From Tabrizicola piscis (GTDB lineage: Bacteria > Pseudomonadota > Alphaproteobacteria > Rhodobacterales > Rhodobacteraceae), in NCBI RefSeq assembly GCF_003940805.1, contig NZ_CP034328.1:372001-436000 (forward strand): 64,000 nucleotides of DNA. Reading direction: 5' to 3'. A model generated the notes under the pieces. It saw only the letters and a list, made by a program, of their open reading frames with translations, did not search any database and was not told the origin of the DNA. Positions 46,609-56,237 of the stretch are shown piece after piece (positions within the stretch are counted from its first letter, which is position 1; each line of letters opens with the position of its first letter). The position numbers and the translations under genes are program-made.

Positions 46609-48265
46609 GGCCGCCCGCTTCTTCCTGCGCCGCGTCGAACGGCCCGCACCGCCGCCGCCGGAGGCGGGGCAGGACATGCCCTTCGCCACCACCGATGATG
46701 GCTTCGGGTCGCAGGACTTCCGCCCGGTGCCCTCGGGTGGCCAAGTCGCGCCAAACCCCAGCGCCGACCCTGATGACGAAGCGCTTGCCGCCATCGCCGC
46801 CGAAGGGCTGACCGGCCGCCAGCTGCGCCGCGCGCGGATGCTGGCCCAACAGCACAAGCTTGCCGTCCGGTCTGACATGGACGCCGTCCTGCAACTGCGC
46901 CGCGCCGGGATCAACCCCTTCGCCCGCGCGTCCTTGCTTGAGGTTGTTCTGCCCGGCACCGCCCAGACCGCGCCGCCCGCCACCGAAACCGCCGCCGATC
47001 CCGCCGCCCAAGGTCGGGCGCTCGCCCGCCTGCCCGGCGATCAGGCGCAATTGCCCCAGCGGGTCAAGCCTGCCGCCCTGCCCTCCACCGAACAGCGGGC
47101 CGAGGTCAGCCAGGCCGCAGAAATCCTGCGCATGCAGATGGAAATCGCCCGCCGCCGTCGGCGCAAGCTGGCCCTCTTGTTTGCGCGGCTGTTCGTCTTT
47201 GTGCTGCTGCCCACGTTCCTTGCGGGCTGGTACTACTACCGCATCGCCACCCCGATCTATGCCACCAAGTCCGAATTCGTGATCCAGCAGGCCGGTCCCA
47301 GCGGGGCGGGCGGCGGCAGCGGGCTTGCCGGGCTGTTCTCGGGCATGGGGCTTGCCACCTCGCAAGACAGCATCGCGGTTCAGGGCTATCTTCAATCGCG
47401 CGAAGCGATGATGCGGCTGGAACAGGATCTGGGCTTTCGCACCCATTTCCAGACCGACACTTTCGACGAATTGCAGCGCCTCGCCCCTGACGCCTCGATG
47501 GAAAGCGCCTATGGCGTCTACCGCGACTTTGTCCGCATTTCCTACGACCCCTCCGAAGGCCTCATCCGGATGGAGGTTATGGCCGCCGATCCTCAGCTTG
47601 CGGCGGCCTGGGCCACCCAGCTTATCTCCTACGCCGAGGAACAGGTTGATCACCTGACCCAGCGCCTGCGGGCCGACCAGATGCGTGACGCGCAGGCTGG
47701 CTATGACGACGCGCAGACCAATCTGGCCGCCTCGCAACGCCGCCTGATCGAGCTGCAGGAAAAGTTCAAGATCCTCTCGTCCGAGACGGAGGTGTCGCTG
47801 ATCACGACCCAGATCGCCACGCTGGAATCGCAGCTGACCCAGGACCGGCTGTCGCTTGCCCAGATGCAGGCGAACGAAACGCCAAACGTCGCCCGGATGG
47901 AACCACTGATCCGCCGGATTGCCACGCTGGAAGATGAAATCGCGTCCTTGCGCGCCCGCATGACCGAAAGCGGAATAGCGGGAACCAGCCTTGCCCAGGT
48001 GCAGGGTGAACTGCTGGTTGCCCAGGCTGATCTGCAGACCCGCCAGCTGATCCTGGCCCAGTCGCTGCAGTCGATGGAAACTGCCCGGGTCGAGGCGAAC
48101 CGCCAGACGCGCTATCTGTCGATTTCGGTCAGTCCGACGCCGCCCGATGAACCCGCCTATCCCCGCGCGTTCGAGAATACGCTGGTCACCATGTTGATCC
48201 TGCTTGGCATTTACCTCATGGTCTCGATGACTGCCGCAATCCTGCGGGAACAGGTTTCTGCCTAG
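46592..48265 (+). CDS. kpsE: Capsule polysaccharide export inner-membrane protein KpsE
   Basis: A 557-residue protein of the PCP (polysaccharide co-polymerase) type. It has a long low-complexity Pro/Ala-rich N-terminal region (to about residue 170), one transmembrane segment (LFARLFVFVLLPTFLAGWYY), a coiled-coil periplasmic part and a second membrane segment near the C-terminus (FENTLVTMLILLGIYLMVSM). The N-terminal extension is longer than in E. coli KpsE. It bridges the inner-membrane exporter to the outer-membrane channel. Confidence 0.9.
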   Translation: MTTKPKAARFFLRRVERPAPPPPEAGQDMPFATTDDGFGSQDFRPVPSGGQVAPNPSADPDDEALAAIAAEGLTGRQLRRARMLAQQHKLAVRSDMDAVLQLRRAGINPFARASLLEVVLPGTAQTAPPATETAADPAAQGRALARLPGDQAQLPQRVKPAALPSTEQRAEVSQAAEILRMQMEIARRRRRKLALLFARLFVFVLLPTFLAGWYYYRIATPIYATKSEFVIQQAGPSGAGGGSGLAGLFSGMGLATSQDSIAVQGYLQSREAMMRLEQDLGFRTHFQTDTFDELQRLAPDASMESAYGVYRDFVRISYDPSEGLIRMEVMAADPQLAAAWATQLISYAEEQVDHLTQRLRADQMRDAQAGYDDAQTNLAASQRRLIELQEKFKILSSETEVSLITTQIATLESQLTQDRLSLAQMQANETPNVARMEPLIRRIATLEDEIASLRARMTESGIAGTSLAQVQGELLVAQADLQTRQLILAQSLQSMETARVEANRQTRYLSISVSPTPPDEPAYPRAFENTLVTMLILLGIYLMVSMTAAILREQVSA

Positions 48266-48276
48266 GGCCAAGCAAC

Positions 48277-49110
48277 ATGATGACTGACGTAACGATTGGC
48301 CCGCTGACCGTTGGCAATGACCGCCCGCTTCTGGTGATTGCCGGGCCGTGCCAGTTGGAAAGCCTGGACCACGCCCAGATGATTGCTGGCGCCATGGCCG
48401 AAGCCTGTGCTGCGGCCGGCGCGCAATATGTATTCAAGGCCAGCTACGACAAGGCGAACCGCACCTCGCTTGGTGGCAAGCGCGGCCTTGGGATGGAGGC
48501 GGGGCTGAAGGTGCTGCAGTCGATCCGCGCCATGGGTCTTCCCGTCCTGACCGACGTGCATGACATTGCCCAGGCGCAGGCGGCGGCAGCCGTGGTGGAC
48601 GTGATCCAGATCCCCGCCTTCCTAAGCCGCCAGACCGACCTTTTGATCGCCGCAGGCGAAACGGGCGCCGTGGTGAACATCAAGAAGGGCCAGTTTCTGG
48701 CCCCATGGGACATGGCCAATGTCGCGCAAAAGGTCGCCAGCACCGGCAACACCCGCATCCTGCTGACCGAACGCGGGGCGTCCTTCGGGTACAACACCCT
48801 TGTGGCCGACATGCGCAGCCTGCCGATCATGGCGCGCACCGGCTATCCGGTCATCATGGACGCCACCCATTCCGTCCAGCAACCCGGCGGGCAAGGCAAT
48901 TCCTCGGGCGGGCAGCGTGAGTTTGCACCCGTGATGGCCCGCTGCGCCGTGTCGCTTGGTATCGCCGGGGTCTTCATCGAAACGCATGAAGCGCCTGATA
49001 CCGCGCCGTCGGATGGCCCGAACATGATCCCGCTGGCCCAGATGCCCGCACTGGTGGCCAGCCTGATGGCCTTCGACCGGCTGGCCAAGGCCGATCCTCT
49101 GCGGGTGTAG
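48277..49110 (+). CDS. kdsA: 3-deoxy-8-phosphooctulonate synthase
   Basis: KdsA condenses PEP with arabinose 5-phosphate to Kdo-8-phosphate. The 277-residue protein has the family motifs VIAGPCQLES, FKASYDKANRTS and the late TEVHDIA-like TDVHDIA and DATHSVQQPGG. It follows kpsE with an 11-base gap, so it may supply Kdo for the capsule linker or LPS. Confidence 0.96.
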   Translation: MMTDVTIGPLTVGNDRPLLVIAGPCQLESLDHAQMIAGAMAEACAAAGAQYVFKASYDKANRTSLGGKRGLGMEAGLKVLQSIRAMGLPVLTDVHDIAQAQAAAAVVDVIQIPAFLSRQTDLLIAAGETGAVVNIKKGQFLAPWDMANVAQKVASTGNTRILLTERGASFGYNTLVADMRSLPIMARTGYPVIMDATHSVQQPGGQGNSSGGQREFAPVMARCAVSLGIAGVFIETHEAPDTAPSDGPNMIPLAQMPALVASLMAFDRLAKADPLRV

Positions 49111-49225
49111 GCTTGGCCTCAGCACGGCCCTGCCGCGATACCAGACTCCTAACAACACCTTAATGTCGGCAGACAACCTATTGAAATCATAGGTATGCCC
49201 AAGTGTCCCTGCCCGGGACATGCCC

Positions 49226-50401
49226 TTAGGCCACCTGCCCCGCCGCCCAACCGCTCGACCAGGCCCACTGGAAGTTGTACCCCCCCAGCCAGCCGGTGAC
49301 ATCCACGACCTCGCCGATGAAATAGAGGCCCGGCACCCCCTTCGCCTCCATCGTGCGCCCATCCAGCGCCGCCGTATCGACGCCGCCCAGAGTGACCTCG
49401 GCGGTACGGTAGCCTTCGGACCCGACCGGCACCAGCCGCCAGTCCTGCGCCCCGGCAGCCACCCCATCCAGCGTGGCCCCCGACAGTTCAGCCATCACGC
49501 CCGTGACCCCGGCCGCGTCCTCCAGATGCCGCGCCAACCGTTCCGGCAGCCAGCGCCCCAGCACGGTCCGCAAACTCGCCTTGCCCTGCGCCGCCTTCGC
49601 GGCCCGCAGCGTTTCGCCAAGCTTCATCCCAGGAAGCAGATCCACCACGATCCCGTCGCCCTCACGCCAATAGCTGGAGATCTGCAGCACCGCAGGCCCC
49701 GACAAGCCGCGGTGGGTAAACAGCACGGCTTCCTGAAACGCCTGCCGCCCGCAGGTGATCCGCGCCTCGGTCGCGACCCCGGCAAGCGGCACGATCCAGG
49801 CCAGCTCCTGCTCGGCAAAGGTCAGCGGCACAAGGGCGGGCCGGGTCTCGACCAACGGCAAGCCAAAGGCCTGCGCCACCTTGTAGCCATAGCCCGTCGC
49901 CCCCATCTTCGGGATCGACTTGCCCCCCGTTGCCACCACGACGGAAGCCGCCTCCTGCGGCCCCCGCGCGGTCTCGACGACGAACCCCGCTTGCACCCGC
50001 CGCACCTCGCCCAAGGCGCAGCCCAGCCACAGCGTCACGCCGGCGTGGTCCATGTCCTGCAGCAACATGTCCACCACCTGTCGCGCGGAGCCATCGCAGA
50101 AAAGCTGCCCCAAGGTCTTTTCGTGCCAGCCAATCCCGGCTGCATCCATCCGCGCGATGAAGTCCCACTGGGTGAACCGCTTCAGCGCCGAAAGCGCAAA
50201 GCGCGGGTTCTGCGAGATGAACCTCTCCGGCGCGATCCCAAGGTTGGTAAAGTTGCACCGCCCCCCGCCCGAGATCCTGATCTTTTCCCCCGCAGCCTTG
50301 GCATGGTCGATCACCAGAACCTTGCGCCCGCGACGGCCAGCCTCGATGGCGGCCATCATGCCGGCAGCCCCGGCGCCCAGGATGATCGTGTCCCACATCA
50401 T
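49226..50401 (-). CDS. NAD(P)/FAD-dependent oxidoreductase (BaiN/HI0933 family)
   Basis: A 391-residue flavoprotein with an N-terminal FAD motif ILGAGAAGMMAAIEAGRRG, the family motif KIRISGGGRCNFTN and the C-terminal FIGEVVDVTGWLGGYNFQWA. This family is widespread and its substrate is unproven in most bacteria. It is divergent from the tRNA-Gln gene. Confidence 0.92.
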   Translation of the reverse strand: MMWDTIILGAGAAGMMAAIEAGRRGRKVLVIDHAKAAGEKIRISGGGRCNFTNLGIAPERFISQNPRFALSALKRFTQWDFIARMDAAGIGWHEKTLGQLFCDGSARQVVDMLLQDMDHAGVTLWLGCALGEVRRVQAGFVVETARGPQEAASVVVATGGKSIPKMGATGYGYKVAQAFGLPLVETRPALVPLTFAEQELAWIVPLAGVATEARITCGRQAFQEAVLFTHRGLSGPAVLQISSYWREGDGIVVDLLPGMKLGETLRAAKAAQGKASLRTVLGRWLPERLARHLEDAAGVTGVMAELSGATLDGVAAGAQDWRLVPVGSEGYRTAEVTLGGVDTAALDGRTMEAKGVPGLYFIGEVVDVTGWLGGYNFQWAWSSGWAAGQVA

Positions 50402-50485
50402 GGCTTGTGCCTACCCAAGCCTACCGGCACGGACAAGGCGCGAAAACGCGTCACGAAAATTCGTCTCCTGCCCGCGTCACCCCCC

Positions 50486-50514
50486 TTGCACCCCCCCGGA
50501 CCCTTCGCTAAACA
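50486..50514 (+). promoter_or_regulatory. Sigma-70-type promoter of tRNA-Gln
   Basis: TTGCAC (50486-50491), a 17-base spacer and TAAACA (50509-50514) lie just before the tRNA gene, which begins 13 bases after the -10 box. Confidence 0.6.
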
Positions 50515-50526
50515 CCGCCGCACGGT

Positions 50527-50601
50527 TGGGGCGTCGCCAAGTGGTAAGGCATCGGTTTTTGGTACCGACATTCCCAGGTTCGAATCCTGGCGCCCCAGCC
50601 A
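50527..50601 (+). tRNA. tRNA-Gln (anticodon TTG), CCA encoded
   Basis: The sequence folds as a tRNA: acceptor TGGGGCG pairs with CGCCCCA at 50591-50597; the anticodon stem TCGGT/ACCGA encloses the loop TTTTGGT with anticodon TTG; the T arm carries GGTTCGAATCC. The discriminator is G, and the gene ends with encoded CCA. Confidence 0.97.
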
Positions 50602-50644
50602 ACCCCCTCATCAGACCCTGCGTGTGACAGAAAGGCCAAGCAAC

Positions 50645-51094
50645 GTGAGCCTCCGGACCATTGCCCTTGCTGCCATCCTGCCCCTTGCCGCCTGCTCTGG
50701 GGGCACGACCAGCATGCAGTTCTACCCGCTTGAGGGTGAGATCGCCCGCACCGACCCCACCCTTGTGATCGAGGCGAAGGCGTCGAACGTCAACAGCACC
50801 TCGGGCCCTCTGACCTTCCGCCTGCCCGATCGCGGGAAATGTGAGGGGACCTGGTCCTCGCTGACCCCGAAAACCGTGTCGCGGTCCAAAGGCCTGACAC
50901 TGACCTGGCGCAAGACCGGCGGCGAGATGGGGGCCGAAACCAAGACCGAGGCCCGCGTGAACGACGGCGAAATCTACGCCGTCTGCGACGACGGCACCCG
51001 CGTGCAGGGCACCTTCATCATCGGCTCCGGCACCTCCAGCGGCACGGGGCGCGCGACCGATACCAATGGGAACGTGTACAAGCTGTTGTTCTGA
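50645..51094 (+). CDS. Putative lipoprotein
   Basis: A 149-residue protein starting with GTG at 50645 (AAGGCCAAG upstream). It has a lipoprotein signal, LAAILPLAACSGG, with the lipobox Cys. The mature part has CEGTWSSLTP, GLTLTWRKTGGEMG and AVCDDGTRVQGTF. I recognise no family. A stretch resembling part of this gene recurs at about 52283-52334. The longer upstream open frame runs over the tRNA and is not real. Confidence 0.7.
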   Translation: MSLRTIALAAILPLAACSGGTTSMQFYPLEGEIARTDPTLVIEAKASNVNSTSGPLTFRLPDRGKCEGTWSSLTPKTVSRSKGLTLTWRKTGGEMGAETKTEARVNDGEIYAVCDDGTRVQGTFIIGSGTSSGTGRATDTNGNVYKLLF

Positions 51095-51307
51095 GGGCGC
51101 TGGGAACGGCGGCGGAATTGCCCCCGAAAGTGCTCACTTGGCACAACGGGTGGATATTCATCTTACTGGCTTGACCGAGTGCTGTGGCTGGCCCAACTCG
51201 CCTGGCGCAGACGCCCAATTCAGACCTCTGATCACAGCGCCTGTGCTGTAGTAATGGCGGTCTCGCAGTATGACATCCATTCCAGCAAAGCGTCATGGCC
51301 CCGATGG

Positions 51308-52156
51308 CTAAATCAGGACAGTCTCTGCTGGCGGAACCTTGAAAACCTCATCCGGCCAGTCCACACGCCAGTCAAGCTTTTGAACTGGAGAGCAGCGCAG
51401 GGCCATCGGTACCGCCTTGGGGAAATCAGGCCCAAGGCCATGGCGGACGCCTTGGACGGTGTGGCAAAGATCGTACTGGCGATAGGTCATTGAATCCACG
51501 ATGGCCTGCATCTTTGGATCGGTTTCGGCAAGCTGCATCATGAGATAATGTTGCCAGAAATACGGGAAGTACCGGCTACGCCTGCCATCATCGGACACGG
51601 GGTAAAGCAGGTCTTTGCGCCATTTTCTGAAAAAACGAAGATATTCCAGCCCATTGCCTCGCTTCATCATGCTCCGGGCGAACTGTCTGCCCATCCGCCA
51701 AGTTGGCCGAAGTTGCACATCATAGGCCTGCCGGGGATGGGTCCAATAGTCGCGATTGGCCTGGTCAAGCGCCTGGATGAAGGGGTTCCCGGCCTGGGCA
51801 AGGATCAGAAAAGTGCCTAGGCGCCAGTGCACAGGCGGACCGGCGAATACGAAGAAGCCTGTGGTTCCAACATAGGTATCATGCCAAAGATCAAGCGGCA
51901 GAACCGGCAACAAGGTCGCATCGACCCAAGCGCCTCCATGAAGCCGCAAGAGCCGAACCCGCAGAATGTCAGATTGCGCCTGTACCGGCAGAGTGCCGAC
52001 GTCAAAGGGAAGATCCGAAAGCACGTCGCGAAGGTCATGCGCGTTCAGTACGACCAGCCGGTGTTCGGGATTGAGATCTTCCCAACGCTGGAAGCACTTT
52101 TGGACAACAGCCGGCGCCTTGTCCCGCCCACTATCCCAATAGGAAAAGATGTCCAT
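51308..52156 (-). CDS. Capsular polysaccharide synthesis-type glycosyltransferase
   Basis: A 282-residue protein similar to the Caps_synth/Gly_transf_sug group: SYWDSGRDKAPAVVQKCFQRW, then the donor-site motif QSDILRVRLLRLHGGAWVDAT with the DxD-like Asp pattern. It probably transfers a sugar in surface polysaccharide synthesis. It lies about 2 kb after the capsule genes but on the other strand and behind a tRNA, so it may be unrelated to kpsTE. Confidence 0.82.
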   Translation of the reverse strand: MDIFSYWDSGRDKAPAVVQKCFQRWEDLNPEHRLVVLNAHDLRDVLSDLPFDVGTLPVQAQSDILRVRLLRLHGGAWVDATLLPVLPLDLWHDTYVGTTGFFVFAGPPVHWRLGTFLILAQAGNPFIQALDQANRDYWTHPRQAYDVQLRPTWRMGRQFARSMMKRGNGLEYLRFFRKWRKDLLYPVSDDGRRSRYFPYFWQHYLMMQLAETDPKMQAIVDSMTYRQYDLCHTVQGVRHGLGPDFPKAVPMALRCSPVQKLDWRVDWPDEVFKVPPAETVLI

Positions 52157-52680
52157 GGTGCCGCACCGATCTGTTGGATTTCGTATAAAGGGCCAGATTT
52201 AAGCTATAAAACGCTTTGCGATTACCACGGGGACAGCGTCATCTCAAGTCTGCCCGGGTCGACCTCGGGCGAGGTTCATTGAGCCGTGCCGCAGTCACAG
52301 GGACTGACGCAGACTTGGCACAAGACTGGCGGCGAGAGCGGCTGCGCGGGTCTGCTTGGACGTTGGGTGCGGGATGTAAAGCATTACCGCCGGGCGGATG
52401 AACTTCGGGCTTGTCTTCAAGAGGCGGGAAGCGGAGTATTTTGGGTATCACGGCAGGCCAGCGAACAGCCCTGTCTTGCTGCACGTCACGGTCTTCGTCC
52501 AGCGCCGTCAAATTGCCTGTGCGCGCCGGTCGGACAAATGACCGCAACCTGCTTCGATCCACGACGCTCAGGAACTTCCATGCCAAACTTGCGCGGGCCA
52601 CAAATGACACTGCCCATCGGACATTTCCTTCAAAGCATTCTGACGACGGACAAAGGCAACACGCCTGGGAGCGCAGACAC
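52157..52680. other. Gene-poor interval with a possible gene relic
   Basis: No credible complete gene was found in these 524 bases. The open frames on both strands have poor, Arg/Ser-rich composition. Part of it (about 52283-52334) resembles the lipoprotein gene 1.4 kb away. Confidence 0.6.
52283..52334 (+). pseudogene. Possible relic of the neighbouring lipoprotein gene
   Basis: The peptide PQSQGLTQTWHKTGGESG read here aligns with SRSKGLTLTWRKTGGEMG of the lipoprotein at 50645-51094. The DNA agrees at most positions over about 50 bases. Flanking sequence does not align, and no start or signal peptide is present. Confidence 0.45.
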
Positions 52681-53055
52681 ATGTATTCAGCAGTTGTGAC
52701 ATGGTATCTAAAGCCGGGGTGTTTGACGGAGGCGGAGGCTGCGTTGACCAAACTGGCCGACGCAGTGTTTCAGAACGAGCAGGACACCTGGGGCTACCTG
52801 GTGCATTCCGGGGCGGCGGGGTCGGTCCCGCCGTCCACGCCTGACACCATCGTGTTCGTTGAGATCTACAAGGATCAGGCGGCATTTATGGCGCATGTCA
52901 ACGGGCCAGCGTTTCAGGGTTTCTTGAAGCAGTACGGTGATCTCTTCATCTCGGCGCCGGGCTCCAAAGGGCCGTTCTTTCTGGTTCAGAATATGGACCG
53001 GATCGAGGGTTTTGTCCGCCCAATGGCAGCGGAACCCACATCTACCCAGAACTGA
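52681..53055 (+). CDS. ABM-domain (quinol monooxygenase-like) protein
   Basis: A 124-residue protein with an antibiotic biosynthesis monooxygenase ferredoxin-like fold: YLKPGCLTEAEAALTKLADAV, FVEIYKDQAAFMAHVNGPAF and a C-terminal beta strand. Such small proteins oxidise quinols or aromatic rings without cofactor, or act as dimeric binding domains. The ATG at 52681 is chosen. Neighbours give no pathway. Confidence 0.78.
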   Translation: MYSAVVTWYLKPGCLTEAEAALTKLADAVFQNEQDTWGYLVHSGAAGSVPPSTPDTIVFVEIYKDQAAFMAHVNGPAFQGFLKQYGDLFISAPGSKGPFFLVQNMDRIEGFVRPMAAEPTSTQN

Positions 53056-53273
53056 CACCGGACCGCAGCCCCTCGGAAAGGCTGGGTCCTCTGGCAACAC
53101 CTGGGTGAAGACAATGCTTGGACGCAGTCGGACGGTCGCCCTGCACCGACGGTTGGCTCTCGTCGGCCCATTTACCGCGTAAAGTGAGAGCTCGGATGAC
53201 AACGCTTCGGCTTTTGACAAGATTTCTAGACCGCGACAGAGGTCTGGCCGGTTTACCTTAAGAGGCGGGCGTC

Positions 53274-53533
53274 ATGGCGATCCGTCATGCCTTGCGAGAG
53301 GGCGACTGGCACCGCGTGGACCGATACGCAACCAGGCTAGAGACTTATACAAGGCACGAGCCCCTGCCCTGGGCGAATTTCATGATCGCCAAAGGCAGAG
53401 CCCTGGCTGCGTGGGGAGGGGGGAAAGGGGCCCTGCCCTAGCGAATGCGTTGCGAAACCTGACGAAGATTGCCGAAGAGCGACGCCTTCAGCTGGACCTT
53501 GACGAGCTGAAATCGGCACTGGCGGCGCCTTGA
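53274..53533 (+). pseudogene. Frameshifted C-terminal relic of a probable TPR-type cyclase
   Basis: The first frame reads REGDWHRVDRYATRLETYTR and LPWANFMIAKGRALAAWG, then breaks at a G-rich stretch (about 53410-53440). Another frame continues as ALANALRNLTKIAEERRLQL to AAP and stop. This resembles the extreme C-terminus of adenylate/guanylate cyclases with TPR repeats. The catalytic and ATPase parts are absent, so it is a remnant. Confidence 0.55.
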
Positions 53534-53619
53534 TGTGCCTTCACGGTTTCCGAGCTATTGGCAATGGGGCCAAGCTGCAGGTTTGGCAAGCACTCGATCA
53601 CTCGGGAACAGCCAGACAG

Positions 53620-55695
53620 TCAGGAACGCCTTAGGCGACCATCTTCTGACACCACCGCGTCTGAAGTTGGGTTGCTCTGCAGGTTTTCGCTTCTTGATAA
53701 GGGGACAGTGAACCAGAAGACACTTCCGGAATCGCTGTTCCTTCTGACCCCAATTTTCCCGCCCATCAATTCCGCAAGCTTTCGGCTGATCGCCAGCCCA
53801 AGCCCCGTGCCACCGGCCCTTCGGATAAAGGAGTCATCGGCTTGCTCAAAATCCCCGAATATCCGTTCTTCAAACCCGGCCGGAATCCCGCATCCGGTGT
53901 CTTCCACTTCAAACAGCACGGCGTCGGAACGCACTGATGCGGTCACCGTGACACTCCCCGAATCTGTGAATTTCATCGCGTTCCCCACGAGGTTCATCAG
54001 TATCTGCGTCAACCGGATAGGATCCGCGTCAACCCTTGACGTGGTGCCCGATACTTTGAAATCCAGGCCCTTCTTTTCAGCGATCTCTCGGAAGGCGTGG
54101 GAAATGTTCTCAAGAATTTCAGCCACATCGCAGTCAGCGATGTCGAGACGCATCTTGCCTGCCTCTATCTTGGAGAAATCAAGAAGGTGATTTATCAGTG
54201 AGCGCAATTGAAGATTGGATCTATGTGCCCTCGACGCAAGATCAGCCACATACCCGACCAACAGGTCCAACCGCTTTTGAACCTCTGGATTTGAGTCCGC
54301 TTCTACAGCGCCCTGCAGCTCTTTGACCGCTGGAGACTTGCCGACTTCGAGAAGCAGGCTGACGTAGCCCATGATCACCGTGAGAGGTGTGCGCAGTTCA
54401 TGGCTCAGAACAGATATGAACTCGGACTTGGCGCGTTCGGCGGCGTTGGCGGCTGAGATCGCCGTTTTCAACTCGGTGATATCCACGCGAAAGCCAACCG
54501 TTCCGCCATCCTTTGTCTTACGCTCGACCACGCGCAACCATTTGCCGCTGTCGAGTTTTTCTTCAAGGACGCGACCACCTTGCCGGTGCGATTCCAGCCG
54601 CCTGTTTATCCAGGTTTCCTCTTGCCCCACCGCGTCCGGATATTGCTTGCGCGCTACGCCGCCACGAAGAATATCTTCAAACGATGCCCCCGGATGCAAC
54701 AGATCGCCAGATGTTCCGTAGAGGTCATGGTAGCGGCGGTTGGAAATCTTCAGCTTATCGTCTGCGTCAAACAAGGCAAAGCCATCGTCCAAGGCTTCGA
54801 TCGCGTCGGACAATTGTTCTTCTGCGGCTTTCTGCTTTCGAACAAGGCCAAAGATGGCCCAGAGGACTCCGCAAACAATGAAAATTCGCAGCAAAGCCAG
54901 ACCTGCGATCGCCGGTGCATTAGGCGAGAATTTTGCCCAACCTGCGGCGGGTGCCGATGCAATCTGCCACATATCTGTCGGCGTGGCCATTTCCCTGATG
55001 ATCGGTTGTTCTGCCAAAAGAGAGGGATCACCGTAGATCAATGCCCCACTGTCAGCACGCGTGATGACCGTGGCGATTTGGGGATTTGCTGCGCCTTCAG
55101 TATACTTTTGGAGAAAGGTTGTTCCATCCACCACGATGGAGATCATCTTCAACTGATTGGCAACACCTGTGCCCTTCATATCCGGAGGGAATGCTAGTCG
55201 GAGGATGAAGCCGTTTCCTCCTTGAAGCAGATCCAACGGACCGAGGAACACTGGTTGTTGAGTTTTTAGCGCCAGCTCAACACCCTCTTGCTGACTTGGC
55301 ACGGTCTTGAGGTCCGTCCCGAGCAATGAGGAATTTCGGCCAAGGGGGAAGACATTCTGCACGATGCCATCCGTTGCCAACGCAATATTCAGAACAACTG
55401 AGTCATCGGTTCCTAAGCGCGACGCGACCACGCTGAACTCTTCGTCGGTCATGGTTGGCTTCAGATGGACAGCGGCCGCAAGCCCGTTTGCCGACGCAAT
55501 CAGGTGAGAGATGCCGGCTTCAAGTCCGTAGGCATAGCTTTGGTTGACGTTGGCGATTTCTGCGGAAATGGTCTGATGCCACAGCCGGTAGTCTAAGCGC
55601 TCCGTCACCGCGCCGACACCGACGCTTACCGCAAGGACGATGCCGTACAGCGCGATCTCCAGCCGACGGTAGAGCGTGTTTTTCATCAAGGTCAC
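53620..55695 (-). CDS. CHASE-PAS sensor histidine kinase
   Basis: A 691-residue membrane kinase. The order is TM1 (LYGIVLAVSVGVGAV), a periplasmic CHASE-like domain, TM2 (ALLRIFIVCGVLWAIFGLV, near residue 270), a PAS domain (ALDDGFALFDADDKLKISNRR), HisKA with SVLSHELRTPLTVIMGY and HATPase_c (N box NLVGNAMKFTD; G boxes DTGCGIP and GTGLGLAIS). It has no receiver domain. The codon use is less GC-biased than in the first 50 kb. A response regulator is encoded divergently and is the likely partner. Confidence 0.9.
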   Translation of the reverse strand: MTLMKNTLYRRLEIALYGIVLAVSVGVGAVTERLDYRLWHQTISAEIANVNQSYAYGLEAGISHLIASANGLAAAVHLKPTMTDEEFSVVASRLGTDDSVVLNIALATDGIVQNVFPLGRNSSLLGTDLKTVPSQQEGVELALKTQQPVFLGPLDLLQGGNGFILRLAFPPDMKGTGVANQLKMISIVVDGTTFLQKYTEGAANPQIATVITRADSGALIYGDPSLLAEQPIIREMATPTDMWQIASAPAAGWAKFSPNAPAIAGLALLRIFIVCGVLWAIFGLVRKQKAAEEQLSDAIEALDDGFALFDADDKLKISNRRYHDLYGTSGDLLHPGASFEDILRGGVARKQYPDAVGQEETWINRRLESHRQGGRVLEEKLDSGKWLRVVERKTKDGGTVGFRVDITELKTAISAANAAERAKSEFISVLSHELRTPLTVIMGYVSLLLEVGKSPAVKELQGAVEADSNPEVQKRLDLLVGYVADLASRAHRSNLQLRSLINHLLDFSKIEAGKMRLDIADCDVAEILENISHAFREIAEKKGLDFKVSGTTSRVDADPIRLTQILMNLVGNAMKFTDSGSVTVTASVRSDAVLFEVEDTGCGIPAGFEERIFGDFEQADDSFIRRAGGTGLGLAISRKLAELMGGKIGVRRNSDSGSVFWFTVPLSRSENLQSNPTSDAVVSEDGRLRRS

Positions 55696-56237
55696 CCGAG
55701 GACGCGGTGCTCAGAGTCTGGGCTTAGGGCGGCACGGGAGAGGATGCAATCAGCAAGTTGTCCAGGGGAGACCTTGGCAACTTGGCTCTGCCTCAGAAAA
55801 CAGCTTTTGATTCATAAGGGTAGGCCTACTGATCTGGCTGTCTCTCAGTTTGTTCCATGTTTATGCTGTCGTTGGTTGGCCCTCGCGCTCCCGCCACGCG
55901 CTTTTCCCATGGTTCGTCTTCCCATCCCTGACCAGGGGGTGCGCCATAAAAGGGGGGCCGTCGAACATTCAACCTCTTGTCGGCCACTTCTCAAGGTTGC
56001 TGACCACCACAATGTTCTCTACCATGACGACAGTCGGCGACAGTGATTTTCGACGTCCTGCCTCCTGCAAAGTTTGACCGCGATTTTGGTGGGCGTGCTG
56101 CGAAGCAATCATCACATCGTGGAGAGATCTGAGCAGGCGATCTTCGTGACAAGGTGGTCACGCAAGTAGTTGTTTCCTAGTTTCTCTTGATATCTGTGCG
56201 GCCCGCGTTGCCTGGACGGCCAAACTTGAACAATAGG
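55696..56237. other. Divergent intergenic region, no gene seen
   Basis: The 542 bases between the kinase and response-regulator starts hold no credible ORF. They should contain both promoters. A perfect 10-bp palindrome, GTAGGCCTAC, lies at 55820-55829, but I cannot assign it. Confidence 0.6.

Noticed and set aside
49220..50644. Long frame upstream of the lipoprotein
   Set aside because: It runs through the antisense of the flavoprotein gene and across tRNA-Gln; the signal peptide begins at 50645.
52239..52751. 170-residue minus-strand open frame
   Set aside because: Ser/Arg-rich with no recognisable fold, overlapping the ABM gene start.
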